DNA of 64,000 nucleotides from Micromonospora sp. PLK6-60 (lineage in GTDB: Bacteria; Actinomycetota; Actinomycetes; Mycobacteriales; Micromonosporaceae). This document shows, in pieces, positions 44,472-52,686 of this stretch (position 1 is the stretch's first letter; each line of letters begins with the position of its first letter). The notes under the pieces are model-generated. The model did not search any database and was not told where the DNA came from. It saw only the letters and a program-made list of their open reading frames with translations. The stretch lies in the NCBI RefSeq assembly GCF_019890675.1, contig NZ_JAIOAA010000013.1:62001-126000 (forward strand), given 5' to 3'. A program made the translations under genes and the position numbers.

Positions 44472-45271
44472 AACGGTTCGCGCTCAACTCGGCCACCACC
44501 CGACGCTGGCCGCTGCCGGAGCTGGTGGCGGGCTGCGTCGACGCCGGGGTGGCCGCGGTCGGGCTGTGGCGCGAGGACCTCGCGGCGTACGGCGTCGCGC
44601 CGGCCGCCGCCCTGGTCCGCGACGCCGGGCTCACCGTCACCTCGCTGTGCCGGGGCGGCTTCTTCGACGCGCCGGACTGGTACGACGAGAACCGGCGGGC
44701 GATCGACGAGGCGGCCACGCTCGGCGCCCCGGTGCTGGTGCTCGTCTCCGGCGGCCTGCCTTCCGGCGGCCGGGACCTCGACGCCGCCCGCGCGCACGTC
44801 GGCGAGGCGCTGGGCGCGCTGGTGCCGCACGCCCTGGCCGCCGGGGTCCGGCTGGCGGTCGAGCCGCTGCACCCGATGTTCTGCTCCGACCGGTGCGTGG
44901 TCGCCAGCCTCGGGCAGGCGCTCGACCTGGCCGCGCCCCATCCGAGCGAGGCGGTGGGGGTGGTGGTGGACACCTACCACCTGTGGTGGGACGACCAGGT
45001 GTGGACGCAGATCGCCCGCGCCGGCCGGGAGGGCCGGATCGCCTGCTTCCAGGTGGCCGACTGGGTGACGCCGCTGCCGGCCGGGGTGCTGCTCGGCCGG
45101 GGGCTGCCCGGCGCCGGCTGCGTCGAGCTGCGCCGGTTCCGGGAGGCGGTGGACGCCGCCGGCTACACCGGCCCGGTCGAGGTGGAGGTCTTCGCCGAAC
45201 AGGTGTGGCGGCGCCCGGGCCGGGAGGTGCTCGACGAGGCGATCGCCGGCTACCGGACCCACGTCGCCTGA
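44468..45271 (+). CDS. Sugar phosphate isomerase/epimerase (AP endonuclease 2 fold)
   Basis: A 267-residue TIM-barrel xylose-isomerase-like protein with metal-ligand-type residues (LAVEPLHPM, VVVDTYHLWWD, FQVADW, PVEVEVF). GTG 44468 overlaps the DUF993 stop (GTGA). Together with the two genes upstream it makes a closed cassette: oxidoreductase, DUF993 lyase-like protein and isomerase. Such isomerases act on keto-sugars or keto-glycosides made by Gfo/Idh/MocA enzymes. Confidence 0.9.
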   Translation: MKRFALNSATTRRWPLPELVAGCVDAGVAAVGLWREDLAAYGVAPAAALVRDAGLTVTSLCRGGFFDAPDWYDENRRAIDEAATLGAPVLVLVSGGLPSGGRDLDAARAHVGEALGALVPHALAAGVRLAVEPLHPMFCSDRCVVASLGQALDLAAPHPSEAVGVVVDTYHLWWDDQVWTQIARAGREGRIACFQVADWVTPLPAGVLLGRGLPGAGCVELRRFREAVDAAGYTGPVEVEVFAEQVWRRPGREVLDEAIAGYRTHVA

Positions 45272-45315
45272 GCGGCGGGGCGGAAACCGCTTGCCGGCGT
45301 CGGCAGACTGCGGGC

Positions 45316-46041
45316 ATGAACGTCCTCGACGAACTGCGCGGCCGGGCCGAGGCCGACCCGATCGTGGTGGGGCTGGTGCTGACCGGCTCGCACGCTCGCG
45401 GGATGGCGAACCGGTGGTCGGATGTGGACGTGATCGTGGTGGTCCGGGAACGCGGCGGCGGGTGGACCCGGACCCGGCGCAGCCCCGAGCTGGACGAGAT
45501 CGTCTGCACGGTCGACGAGCTGGCCGACACCTCCGACCGGTGGCAGCGGTACGCCTACCGGGGCGCGCGGGTGCTGCTGGACCGGCTCGACGGCGGCGTC
45601 GCCGAGCTGGTCCGGCGGCAGGCGGTGCCCACCGCGGCGGAGGCGGGTGCCTGGGCCCGGGAGGCCCTCGACGGATACCTCAACCTCGCGTACCGGTCGG
45701 CCAAGAGCCGGCGGGCCGGGGACCCGGTGGCCGCCGAGCTGGACGCCCGGGAGAGCACGCCGTGGCTGCTGGAGACCGTGTTCGCGGGGCACGGGCGGCT
45801 GCGTCCGTACAACAAGTACCTGCGGTGGGAGCTGGCGACGTATCCGTTGCCGGCACCCTGGGACGCGGCGGACCTGCCGGGGCGGGCGTTGCGCGACCCG
45901 GTGGGGATGGCCCCGGAGGTGGTGCGGCTGGCCCGCCGGCACGGGCTGGGGGAGGTGGTCGACGGGTGGGGGGACGACCTGGCGCTGCTCGGCTGTGGCG
46001 GGGCTCACCCCGCTGATGACAGCCCACTCACGGATCGATGA
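45316..46041 (+). CDS. Nucleotidyltransferase-domain protein
   Basis: A 241-residue protein with an N-terminal polymerase-beta-like core: LTGSHARGMANRWSDVDVIVV (GSxxRG...SDxDV). A helical C-terminal domain with KYLRWELATYP follows, as in aminoglycoside-adenylyltransferase-like or KNTase-like proteins. The target is unknown. It is 44 nt downstream of the isomerase gene and may or may not share its transcript. Confidence 0.8.
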   Translation: MNVLDELRGRAEADPIVVGLVLTGSHARGMANRWSDVDVIVVVRERGGGWTRTRRSPELDEIVCTVDELADTSDRWQRYAYRGARVLLDRLDGGVAELVRRQAVPTAAEAGAWAREALDGYLNLAYRSAKSRRAGDPVAAELDARESTPWLLETVFAGHGRLRPYNKYLRWELATYPLPAPWDAADLPGRALRDPVGMAPEVVRLARRHGLGEVVDGWGDDLALLGCGGAHPADDSPLTDR

Positions 46042-46132
46042 CGATCCCGTGACAACCGGGCCCGGTCGGTTTCGGTCAGCTCCGGTCCCGGGCATGAGCC
46101 ACGTCGACCTCAATCCTGGGAAGGACGATCAC

Positions 46133-46402
46133 GTGGAAATCACCGGCTTCTTCACCGCCATTGTCATCGGTCTGATCATCGGCGCGCTGGGCCGCCTGGT
46201 CGTGCCGGGCAAGCAGCGGATCCCGATCTGGCTCACCCTGCTGATCGGTGTGGTGGCCGCCATCCTCGGCACGCTGGTGGCCGGGGCGTTCGGCGTCGAC
46301 GACACCCGCGGCATCGACTGGATCGAGCTGCTGCTCCAGGTTCTCTTCGCCGCCGCGGGCGTCTGGCTGGTCGCCGGGGCGTACGGCCGCCGCCGGCTCT
46401 GA
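46133..46402 (+). CDS. GlsB/YeaQ/YmgE family membrane protein
   Basis: An 89-residue protein with three membrane helices (FFTAIVIGLIIGALGRLVVPG, IWLTLLIGVVAAILGTLVAG, LLLQVLFAAAGVWLVAGAYG). It matches the transglycosylase-associated YeaQ/YmgE family, small stress-linked membrane proteins of unknown function. GTG 46133 is chosen because AAGGA lies 7 nt upstream; ATG 46094 would add 13 hydrophilic residues. A perfect hairpin terminator follows. Confidence 0.88.
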   Translation: MEITGFFTAIVIGLIIGALGRLVVPGKQRIPIWLTLLIGVVAAILGTLVAGAFGVDDTRGIDWIELLLQVLFAAAGVWLVAGAYGRRRL

Positions 46403-46413
46403 CCTACCCACGT

Positions 46414-46448
46414 CGTCGGCCCGCCACCTGCCTGGTGGCGGGCCGACG
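46414..46448. terminator. Perfect 15-bp stem terminator
   Basis: CGTCGGCCCGCCACC (46414-46428), a 5-nt loop and the exact complement (46434-46448), 12 nt after the YeaQ-like gene stop. Confidence 0.85.
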
Positions 46449-46476
46449 CGCGTCCCGGGCCGGCCGAGCGGGTGCT

Positions 46477-46643
46477 TAGGCCCTGTCCTGCCGATCATTG
46501 CCGGGCTGCGGCGGGCCCAGACGGCGACCGGCGGCGTTGTCGGTTCGTCCGGATACAACACCGGTATCCGGACGAACCTCCGCCTTGCCGGACCGCCGCC
46601 TGGACCGCGCCTCGCACCGACATGATCGACAGGACAGGGCCTA
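46477..46643. mobile_element. Non-coding MITE-like element with IS5-type ends
   Basis: A 167-bp element bounded by inverted ends TAGGCCCTGTCCTGCCGATC / complement, matching at 21 of 22 positions. The GGCCCTGTCCTG end resembles IS5-family ends common in actinomycetes. TAG is repeated at both borders (TTAG and CTAG), consistent with a target duplication. Inside is a perfect 15-bp hairpin (46542-46556 and 46564-46578), and the arms between are also roughly complementary, so the whole element folds as one long hairpin. No ORF is present. The right border supplies or coincides with the TAG stop codon of the PucR gene. Confidence 0.8.
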
Positions 46644-47870
46644 GTCCCCGGCCGGGGTCGGCGGCGGGACCGCCAGCGCGAGGGTGAGGTCCAGGACGAC
46701 GGCCGGGTCGTGCAGCTTGTCGCCGTACAGCTCCCGCACCTTGCCCATCCGGTAGCGCACGGTCTGCGGGTGGACGAAGAGGTCCGCCGCCACGTCCTCC
46801 CGCCGCCCCTGGTGCAGCAGCCAGGAGCGCAGCGTCTCGGCGAGGCGTTGCGCGGTGGCCGGGGGCAGCCCGGCCAGCGGCTCCAGCACCTGGGCGCGCA
46901 GGTCGGCCAGGCCCTCCGGGTCCATGCTGAGCACCAGCTCGGCCAGGTGCGCCTCGGTGTCGAGCACCGGGCCGCGGTGGCCCGGGCCGAGCCCCAGGGC
47001 CAGCGCCCGGGTGGCCCGCTGGTACGAGCGGCTGACCCGGGTCCACGGGCGGACCGGGCCCAGCACCGCCCGGTGCCCGTGCAGCAGCCGGGCCAGCTGG
47101 CGGCGGCGCGGGCCGTGCATGTCGGGCACCAGCAGCACCGCCATCTCCTCGGCCGGCTCCACCCCGGGCAGGTCCTCCCCGCTCTCCAGGGTGTGCGGGC
47201 TGAGCAGGGCGAGGACCGCGCGGACGTTGCTGCGCGGCAGCAGCACGACGGTCAAGGTCTGCGGCGGCGGCCAGTCGGCCCGCTCGGCGCTGCGGCGCAG
47301 CGTGTCCTCCGGCTCGTCGGCGAGCAGTTGCTGGGTCAGCCGTTCCAGGTCGCGCCGCCGGACCCGGCCCGCGCTGGCCAGCTCGTCGGCGTGCCCGGCC
47401 ACGCTGGCCGCCGACAGCTCGTCGATGTAGGCGAACATCAGCTCGGCGAACTCGGCCACCGTCTCGGCGGCGAGCCCGCTACGCACGGTGGTGGTGGAGA
47501 CCTCCCGCCAGGCCACCCGGGCCCCCACCCGGTACGCGGCCAGCAGCGCGTCCATGCTGCGGCCGGAGCGGGCCTCGCCGCTGCCCAGCGCGTACGCCGC
47601 CTCCAGCGCCGGGGTCAGCGGGGTGCTCGGGTCGGTGGCCTGGGCGCCCTCGATGAGCTGGAGAAACGTGCCCAACGCGATGCGTACGGCGTGCTGTATC
47701 TTGTCCCGCATCGAGCCGGTGAGGGCCCCCGAGTAGCTGGGCACCTCGGCGGTGATCGCGGTGACCGTCCGCTCGGCCACCAGCGGCAGCCGGTCGCGCA
47801 GCCGGCCGGCCACCCCCTCGTCCAGTTGCAGGTGTGCGGCCCGGCGCGTCGTACCGGTTTCGTCCGACAT
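46641..47870 (-). CDS. PucR-family transcriptional regulator
   Basis: A 409-residue regulator from ATG 47870. The N-terminal helical domain is of the RsbRD/N-type, the middle is a GGDEF-like/CdaR domain (about 190-300), and the C-terminal PucR HTH contains LFVHPQTVRYRMGKVREL. GGGGAG lies 8 nt before the start; a longer start would add 11 residues. Its TAG stop lies in the border of the MITE; the HTH is complete, so the gene is not visibly truncated. It is divergent from the desaturase operon (85 bp), which it probably regulates. Confidence 0.9.
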   Translation of the reverse strand: MSDETGTTRRAAHLQLDEGVAGRLRDRLPLVAERTVTAITAEVPSYSGALTGSMRDKIQHAVRIALGTFLQLIEGAQATDPSTPLTPALEAAYALGSGEARSGRSMDALLAAYRVGARVAWREVSTTTVRSGLAAETVAEFAELMFAYIDELSAASVAGHADELASAGRVRRRDLERLTQQLLADEPEDTLRRSAERADWPPPQTLTVVLLPRSNVRAVLALLSPHTLESGEDLPGVEPAEEMAVLLVPDMHGPRRRQLARLLHGHRAVLGPVRPWTRVSRSYQRATRALALGLGPGHRGPVLDTEAHLAELVLSMDPEGLADLRAQVLEPLAGLPPATAQRLAETLRSWLLHQGRREDVAADLFVHPQTVRYRMGKVRELYGDKLHDPAVVLDLTLALAVPPPTPAGD

Positions 47871-47955
47871 TCTTGTGCTCCCCGAACAAAAACCCGTGGA
47901 CAATTCACCTTAGCCGGTCAAGATGTTATGCGATCAGGGCGGTCACGCTGGTCGT

Positions 47956-49047
47956 ATGACCACAACTGTCCCGCGTCCTCCCGCGAAGGTCTCCTTCCGG
48001 GACAGGCTGCTGCGCCTCGCCGAGACGGTCACCACCCCGCTGCTGCCGGACGACTACCTCGACCTGGTCGCGCCGCTGCGCGCCGGCGCGGACCTGCGCG
48101 GCCGGATCGTGGCCGTCGAGCCGGAGACCGCGGACGCGGCGACCGTGGTCATCCGGCCCGGCCGTGGGTGGCGCGGGCACACCCCCGGCCAGTACGTCCG
48201 GCTCGGGGTGGACGTCGACGGGGTCCGCCAGTGGCGGGCATACTCGGTCACCTCGCCGCCCGGTCGCCCGGACCGCTGCATCACGATCACCGTCAAGGCC
48301 ATCGCCGACGGCAAGGTCAGCAACCACCTGGTCCGCCGGGTCCGGACCGGCACCATCGTCCAGCTCGACCAGGCGCAGGGGGACTTCGTGCTGCCGGCGG
48401 CGACGCCGCGCCGGCTGCTCTTCGTCACCGCCGGCAGCGGACTCACCCCGGTGATGGGGATGCTGCGGGCCGGCGCGCACGGCGACGCGGACGTGGTGCT
48501 GGTGCACTCGGCCCCCCGCCCGCAGGACGTGATCTTCGGCCCCGAGGTGCGGGAGCTGGCCGCCCGTGGTGTCATCCGACTGGTGGAGCGGCACACCGAG
48601 GTCGACGGGCTGCTCGGCCCGGACGAGCTGGCCGGGCTGGTCCCCGACCATCTGGAGCGCCAGACCTGGGCCTGCGGCCCGGTCGGGCTGCTCGACGCGC
48701 TCCAGGAGCGCTGGGCGTCGCACGGGGCCGCCGACCGGCTGCACATCGAGCGGTTCCGCCGCTCGGTCGCCGCGGTCGGCGAGGGCGGCACGGTGAGCTT
48801 CGCCCGCTCGGCGGTCACCGTGGCGGCCGACGGGGCCACCCCCATCCTCGAGGCCGGCGAGCAGGCCGGGGTGCTGATGCCGTCCGGCTGCCGGATGGGC
48901 ATCTGCTTCGGCTGCGTGGTGCCACTGCGGGAGGGTGCGGTGCGAGACCTGCGCAACGGGGAACTGACCACGGCCGAGCCGGGCGACGGGGTGCTCATCC
49001 AGACCTGCGTGTCGGCGGCGGCCGGCCCCTGCGACATCGAACTCTGA
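47956..49047 (+). CDS. Ferredoxin reductase-type electron transfer protein (Rv3230c-like)
   Basis: A 363-residue protein with an FAD domain (HTPGQYVRLGV, RAYSVTSPP), an NAD(P)H domain (LFVTAGSGLTPVMGML) and a C-terminal plant-type [2Fe-2S] ferredoxin domain with Cys in SGCRMGICFGC and QTC (about residues 310-350). It passes electrons to the desaturase encoded next. The layout is that of Rv3230c, partner of DesA3 in mycobacteria. ATG 47956 is chosen; an upstream in-frame start would add 11 residues. Confidence 0.92.
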   Translation: MTTTVPRPPAKVSFRDRLLRLAETVTTPLLPDDYLDLVAPLRAGADLRGRIVAVEPETADAATVVIRPGRGWRGHTPGQYVRLGVDVDGVRQWRAYSVTSPPGRPDRCITITVKAIADGKVSNHLVRRVRTGTIVQLDQAQGDFVLPAATPRRLLFVTAGSGLTPVMGMLRAGAHGDADVVLVHSAPRPQDVIFGPEVRELAARGVIRLVERHTEVDGLLGPDELAGLVPDHLERQTWACGPVGLLDALQERWASHGAADRLHIERFRRSVAAVGEGGTVSFARSAVTVAADGATPILEAGEQAGVLMPSGCRMGICFGCVVPLREGAVRDLRNGELTTAEPGDGVLIQTCVSAAAGPCDIEL

Positions 49048-49061
49048 CGGAGGAACCACAC

Positions 49062-50231
49062 GTGACCGTGATCCAGAAGAAGGCCCGCAACCCCATCGCG
49101 CACCTCAGCGCGGAGGACATCGAGATGCTCGGCAAGGAGCTCGACGCGATCCGCGACGAGGTGATCGCCAGCCGGGGCGAGCGGGACGCGGCCTACATCC
49201 GTCGGGTGATCAAGACGCAGCGCACGCTGGAGATCAGCAGCCGGGCGGTGCTGCTCTTCTCGCTCTTCCCGCCGGCCTGGCTGATCGGTACCGCGGCCCT
49301 GTCGGTGGCCAAGATCCTGGAGAACATGGAGATCGGGCACAACGTCCTGCACGGCCAGTGGGACTGGATGCGCGACCCGAAGATCCACTCGACGACGTGG
49401 GACTGGGACCACGTCTCGCCCCCCGAGCAGTGGAAGCACTCGCACAACGAGCTGCACCACACGTACACCAACGTGCTCGGCAAGGACAACGACCTCGGGT
49501 ACGGCATCATGCGGGTCGACGAGGACCAGCCGTGGCACCCGGCCCACCTCGGCCAACCCTTCTACAACCTGGTCAACGCCGCCTTCTTCGAGTACGGCAT
49601 CGCCGCGTACGACCTGGAGCTGGGCCGCAACCTCAAGGAGGGCCGGCACAAGTCGCCGGAGTTCCGGGCGCGGGTCCGGGCGGTCGGCCGCAAGATCCGC
49701 AAGCAGGTGCTCAAGGACTACGTCGTGCACCCGTTGCTCTCCGGCCCGTCCTTCCTCAGCACCCTGGCCGCCACCTTCACCGCGAACCTGGTCCGCAACG
49801 TGTGGAGCCACTCGGTGATCATGTGCGGGCACTTCCCGAAGGGCGTGGAGACCTTCGAGAAGACCTCCATCGAGGGGGAGACCAAGGGCGAGTGGTACCT
49901 GCGGCAGATGCTCGGCTCCGGCAACATCAGCGGCAGCAAGCTGATGCACATCATGACCGGCAACCTGTCGTTCCAGATCGAGCACCACATCTTCCCCGAC
50001 CTGCCCAGCAACCGCTACCAGGAGATCGCCCCCAAGGTCCGCGACCTCTTCGACCGGTACGGGCTGAAGTACACCACCGGCTCCCTGCCCCGGCAGGTCG
50101 CCTCGGCCTGGTGGAAGGTCATCCGGCTCTCCCTGCCCAACCGCCGCGAGGCCGGCCCGGTCCAGGACCGCCCGATCGACGGCGGATCGGCCGGGGCCCC
50201 GCTGCCGGCGCTGGCCGGCTCCGCCGCCTGA
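49062..50231 (+). CDS. Acyl-CoA/fatty acid desaturase, DesA3-like
   Basis: A 389-residue integral membrane desaturase with three His boxes: HNVLH (93-97), HSHNELHH (126-133), and QIEHH near 305-309, which bind the di-iron centre. Four hydrophobic stretches are visible. It resembles DesA3, the stearoyl-CoA delta-9 desaturase that makes oleic acid. GTG 49062 has GGAGGAA upstream and follows the reductase by 14 nt, so the pair is one operon. The divergent PucR gene is the probable regulator. Confidence 0.92.
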   Translation: MTVIQKKARNPIAHLSAEDIEMLGKELDAIRDEVIASRGERDAAYIRRVIKTQRTLEISSRAVLLFSLFPPAWLIGTAALSVAKILENMEIGHNVLHGQWDWMRDPKIHSTTWDWDHVSPPEQWKHSHNELHHTYTNVLGKDNDLGYGIMRVDEDQPWHPAHLGQPFYNLVNAAFFEYGIAAYDLELGRNLKEGRHKSPEFRARVRAVGRKIRKQVLKDYVVHPLLSGPSFLSTLAATFTANLVRNVWSHSVIMCGHFPKGVETFEKTSIEGETKGEWYLRQMLGSGNISGSKLMHIMTGNLSFQIEHHIFPDLPSNRYQEIAPKVRDLFDRYGLKYTTGSLPRQVASAWWKVIRLSLPNRREAGPVQDRPIDGGSAGAPLPALAGSAA

Positions 50232-50331
50232 CCGCCGCTGACCAGGGGCGGCGAGCAGTGGCGGTCGCCCCGGGCAGCTGTCAGACTTGCCGCGGACGAC
50301 ACCTGCCACCGGGGCGAGGGGCGTGGTTGGC

Positions 50332-51843
50332 ATGACGCAGCAGGAGTACGACCTCCGGCCGGACGCCGAGCGCTTCGACCTGTTCGGCGCCCAGGTGACG
50401 CTGCTGGACGCGGCGGCGCTGCTGACCGCGGCCGGCGCCGGCCCGGTCGAGCTGTTCCACGGGTGCGTGTTCCCGCCGCCGGTGCGCGACGTGCGGCTCA
50501 CCATCCGGGTGGTGGAGACCGACGTGGTGCCCACCCACCGCTTCGACGCCGAGGTGCGCAGCACGCCCGGCGGCCGGGCCTCGGGGCTGTTCGCGCTGGG
50601 CGCCGTCGGCCCGGCCGGGGTGCTGCTCGCCCGCCGGCTCGCCGCCGCCGACCCGACTGCGGGCCGGGTGGTGGCCGGCGCGGGCCGGGTGGCGGCCGAG
50701 GCGACCCGCCGGCTCGGCCTGGTCGCCCCCGCGCCGACCGTGGTCACCGACCCCGACGAGGCCGGCGCGGCGGTGTTGCGGGAGGCCGAGGCGCTGGGCC
50801 TGGGCCCGGACATCGCGCACCGGGAAACCCCCGACGGCGGCTACACCAGCATCGTGCGCGGATCGGTCGCCAGCGACGCGGTGACCCCGGCGCACCTGCG
50901 GGCCATGATCGGGCTGGTGCTCCAGGCGGTGCGCGAACTGGCCGGCGACACCCCGGAGCCGCGGGTGCTGCGCGGGCGGACGTACCTGCTCGGCCGGCCG
51001 GCGGGGCCGGTCGTCACCGCCACCACCGCGCCACGCAGCGAGACGGTCACCCTGGACATGGTCGGCGGCCTCGACGAGGTGGTCGCCCGGTTCCGGGAGA
51101 TCGCGATCTCCTTCCGGCATCCGGCCGTGATGGCCCGCTGGGGCGCCCGCCGGCCGCAGGGCATCCTCATGTACGGCCCGCCGGGCACCGGCAAGACCAT
51201 GCTGGCCCGGGCGCTGGCCAACGAGGTCGGCGCGGAGTTCGTGGAGATCCGCACCCCGGAGATCCTGGACAAGTACCTCGGCGGCTCCGAACGCAACATC
51301 AAGCAGATCTTCCGGGACGCCCGGCGTTACCGGGAGCCCACGGTGATGCTCTTCGACGAGTTCGACAGCATCATCAGCTACGCCGGGGCGGGCGGGGACG
51401 CCGCCAGCCAGGCGGTCAACGCGGTCGCGGGCATCTTCAAGCAGGAGATGAACACGCTGATCGAGGAGAACCCGAACGTCATCGTGGTGGCGACCACCAA
51501 CTTCCCGCACCGGGTGGACGCGTCGCTGACCCGCTCCGGGCGCTTCGACATCAAGGTGGCCATCCCGCTGCCCGACGAGCGGGGCCGCGCCGAGATCATC
51601 GCCAAGATGATCCGGGAGCTGATCACCAAGCACGAACGGTCCGGCTTCCGGATGTTCGCCGAGGACGTCGACCCGGCCGACCTGGCCGCGCTCACCGCGG
51701 GCCTCACCGGCGCCGACATCCGTGAGGTGCTGCGCCGGGTGCAGCTGGCCAAGGCGATGGCGGAGGCGACCGGCGCCGGCCCGGTCGGCCCGATCAGCCA
51801 GCACGACCTGCGCGAGGGCGTCGCCGGGCTGCGCCAGGGCTGA
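50332..51843 (+). CDS. AAA-family ATPase (Cdc48/ClpX-like subgroup)
   Basis: A 503-residue AAA protein from ATG 50332. An N-terminal adapter-like beta-rich region (1-about 235) precedes one AAA module: Walker A YGPPGTGKTML near residue 283, Walker B VMLFDEFDS, sensor 1 VVATTNFPH and the arginine-finger motif LTRSGRFD. A helical lid (TGADIREVLRRVQLAKAM) follows. Such proteins remodel or unfold other proteins; the partner is unknown. It is in a one-gene unit after the desaturase. Confidence 0.9.
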   Translation: MTQQEYDLRPDAERFDLFGAQVTLLDAAALLTAAGAGPVELFHGCVFPPPVRDVRLTIRVVETDVVPTHRFDAEVRSTPGGRASGLFALGAVGPAGVLLARRLAAADPTAGRVVAGAGRVAAEATRRLGLVAPAPTVVTDPDEAGAAVLREAEALGLGPDIAHRETPDGGYTSIVRGSVASDAVTPAHLRAMIGLVLQAVRELAGDTPEPRVLRGRTYLLGRPAGPVVTATTAPRSETVTLDMVGGLDEVVARFREIAISFRHPAVMARWGARRPQGILMYGPPGTGKTMLARALANEVGAEFVEIRTPEILDKYLGGSERNIKQIFRDARRYREPTVMLFDEFDSIISYAGAGGDAASQAVNAVAGIFKQEMNTLIEENPNVIVVATTNFPHRVDASLTRSGRFDIKVAIPLPDERGRAEIIAKMIRELITKHERSGFRMFAEDVDPADLAALTAGLTGADIREVLRRVQLAKAMAEATGAGPVGPISQHDLREGVAGLRQG

Positions 51844-51924
51844 GCCTTCCGGGCACCACTGTCGTCAGTGGACGGCGCTAGCCTGAGCGTGATCTTCTCA
51901 GTGCGGTAGCCAAGGAGCCCCCTG

Positions 51925-52617
51925 ATGCTCGATGACATGCGCGTGCTGCGCGACGCGGTGCGCAGATACCGCGAGGCGGCGACGGCCGCCGGCCTCGACT
52001 GGCCCGACCACGGCGAGTCCCCCACCGGGCAGCCGCCGGCAGTGGTCCACCGGATCTTCGGGGTGGACCACATCGCGGAGCAACTGACCTGGTTGCAGTC
52101 GCAGCGCTGGCCCGACCGGCAGGTGCTGCCCAACGTCGGCTGGCGGATGCCCTGGCCCGAGGACGCCGACGCGCTGGACTACCTGGGGATGTCGATCGGC
52201 ACGCCGTTCCCGTGGCGGCAGCAACTGCCCCTGTTCCACTTCGACTACCTGCTCTACACGTTCGTGCTCGCCGGCGAGCACGAGGGCGAGATCTGGCGGT
52301 ACGAGATCTCGCCGGACATGGGGGAGACGGTACGGGCAGCGACCAGCCTGGCCGCGCTCTTCGACCAGTGGACCAGGGGGATCGCCGCCGGTGTGGTCCG
52401 CTACGACGAGGACGGCAAGTGGCTGCTGGTCGAGGGCCTGGCCGGGGCGCCCGACCTCGACCCGCTGGCCTTCCCGGAGTCGCCGGTGGAGGAGACGCTG
52501 CTGCGGGCGCGGCAGCGCGAGTGCGGGGTGGACCTGGCCGTCGTCGAGGACCCCTTCGCGCAGAACGAGGAGCTGCTCGACGCCATCGACGCCGCCAAGG
52601 CGTCGCTCGGCGGGTAG
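51925..52617 (+). CDS. Conserved hypothetical protein, possibly SUKH-like
   Basis: A 230-residue soluble, acidic protein. The core (FHFDYLLYTFVLAGEHEGEIWRYEISPD..., in part) alternates strands with WxxL-type helices and ends in a KWLLVEGLAGAPDLDPLAF-like block, which recalls SMI1/KNR4 (SUKH) proteins, a group that includes immunity proteins. The match is weak. AAGGAG lies upstream of the ATG. It converges on the next gene across a hairpin. Confidence 0.65.
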   Translation: MLDDMRVLRDAVRRYREAATAAGLDWPDHGESPTGQPPAVVHRIFGVDHIAEQLTWLQSQRWPDRQVLPNVGWRMPWPEDADALDYLGMSIGTPFPWRQQLPLFHFDYLLYTFVLAGEHEGEIWRYEISPDMGETVRAATSLAALFDQWTRGIAAGVVRYDEDGKWLLVEGLAGAPDLDPLAFPESPVEETLLRARQRECGVDLAVVEDPFAQNEELLDAIDAAKASLGG

Positions 52618-52636
52618 CCGGGCCGCGCGGGTGGGT

Positions 52637-52672
52637 CGGGCCGGGACGGGCGGGTCGCCTCGTCCCGGCCCG
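52637..52672. terminator. Bidirectional terminator hairpin
   Basis: CGGGCCGGGACG (52637-52648) and its exact complement (52661-52672) with a 12-nt loop, between two convergent genes. Confidence 0.8.
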
Positions 52673-52686
52673 GCGGTCGGCTCAGG

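Noticed and set aside
45272..45315. Terminator between the isomerase and nucleotidyltransferase genes
   Set aside because: Only short GC-rich stems are possible; nothing as strong as the hairpins at other gene ends.
46710..50231. An open frame of 1173 codons on the plus strand
   Set aside because: Its 5' two thirds are antisense to the PucR gene and out of phase with the reductase gene. Only the 3' part from GTG 49062 (the desaturase) is real.
48054..50813. Minus-strand open frame of over 900 codons opposite the desaturase pair
   Set aside because: Shadow of GC-rich codons; the plus-strand genes have full His boxes and Fe-S motifs.
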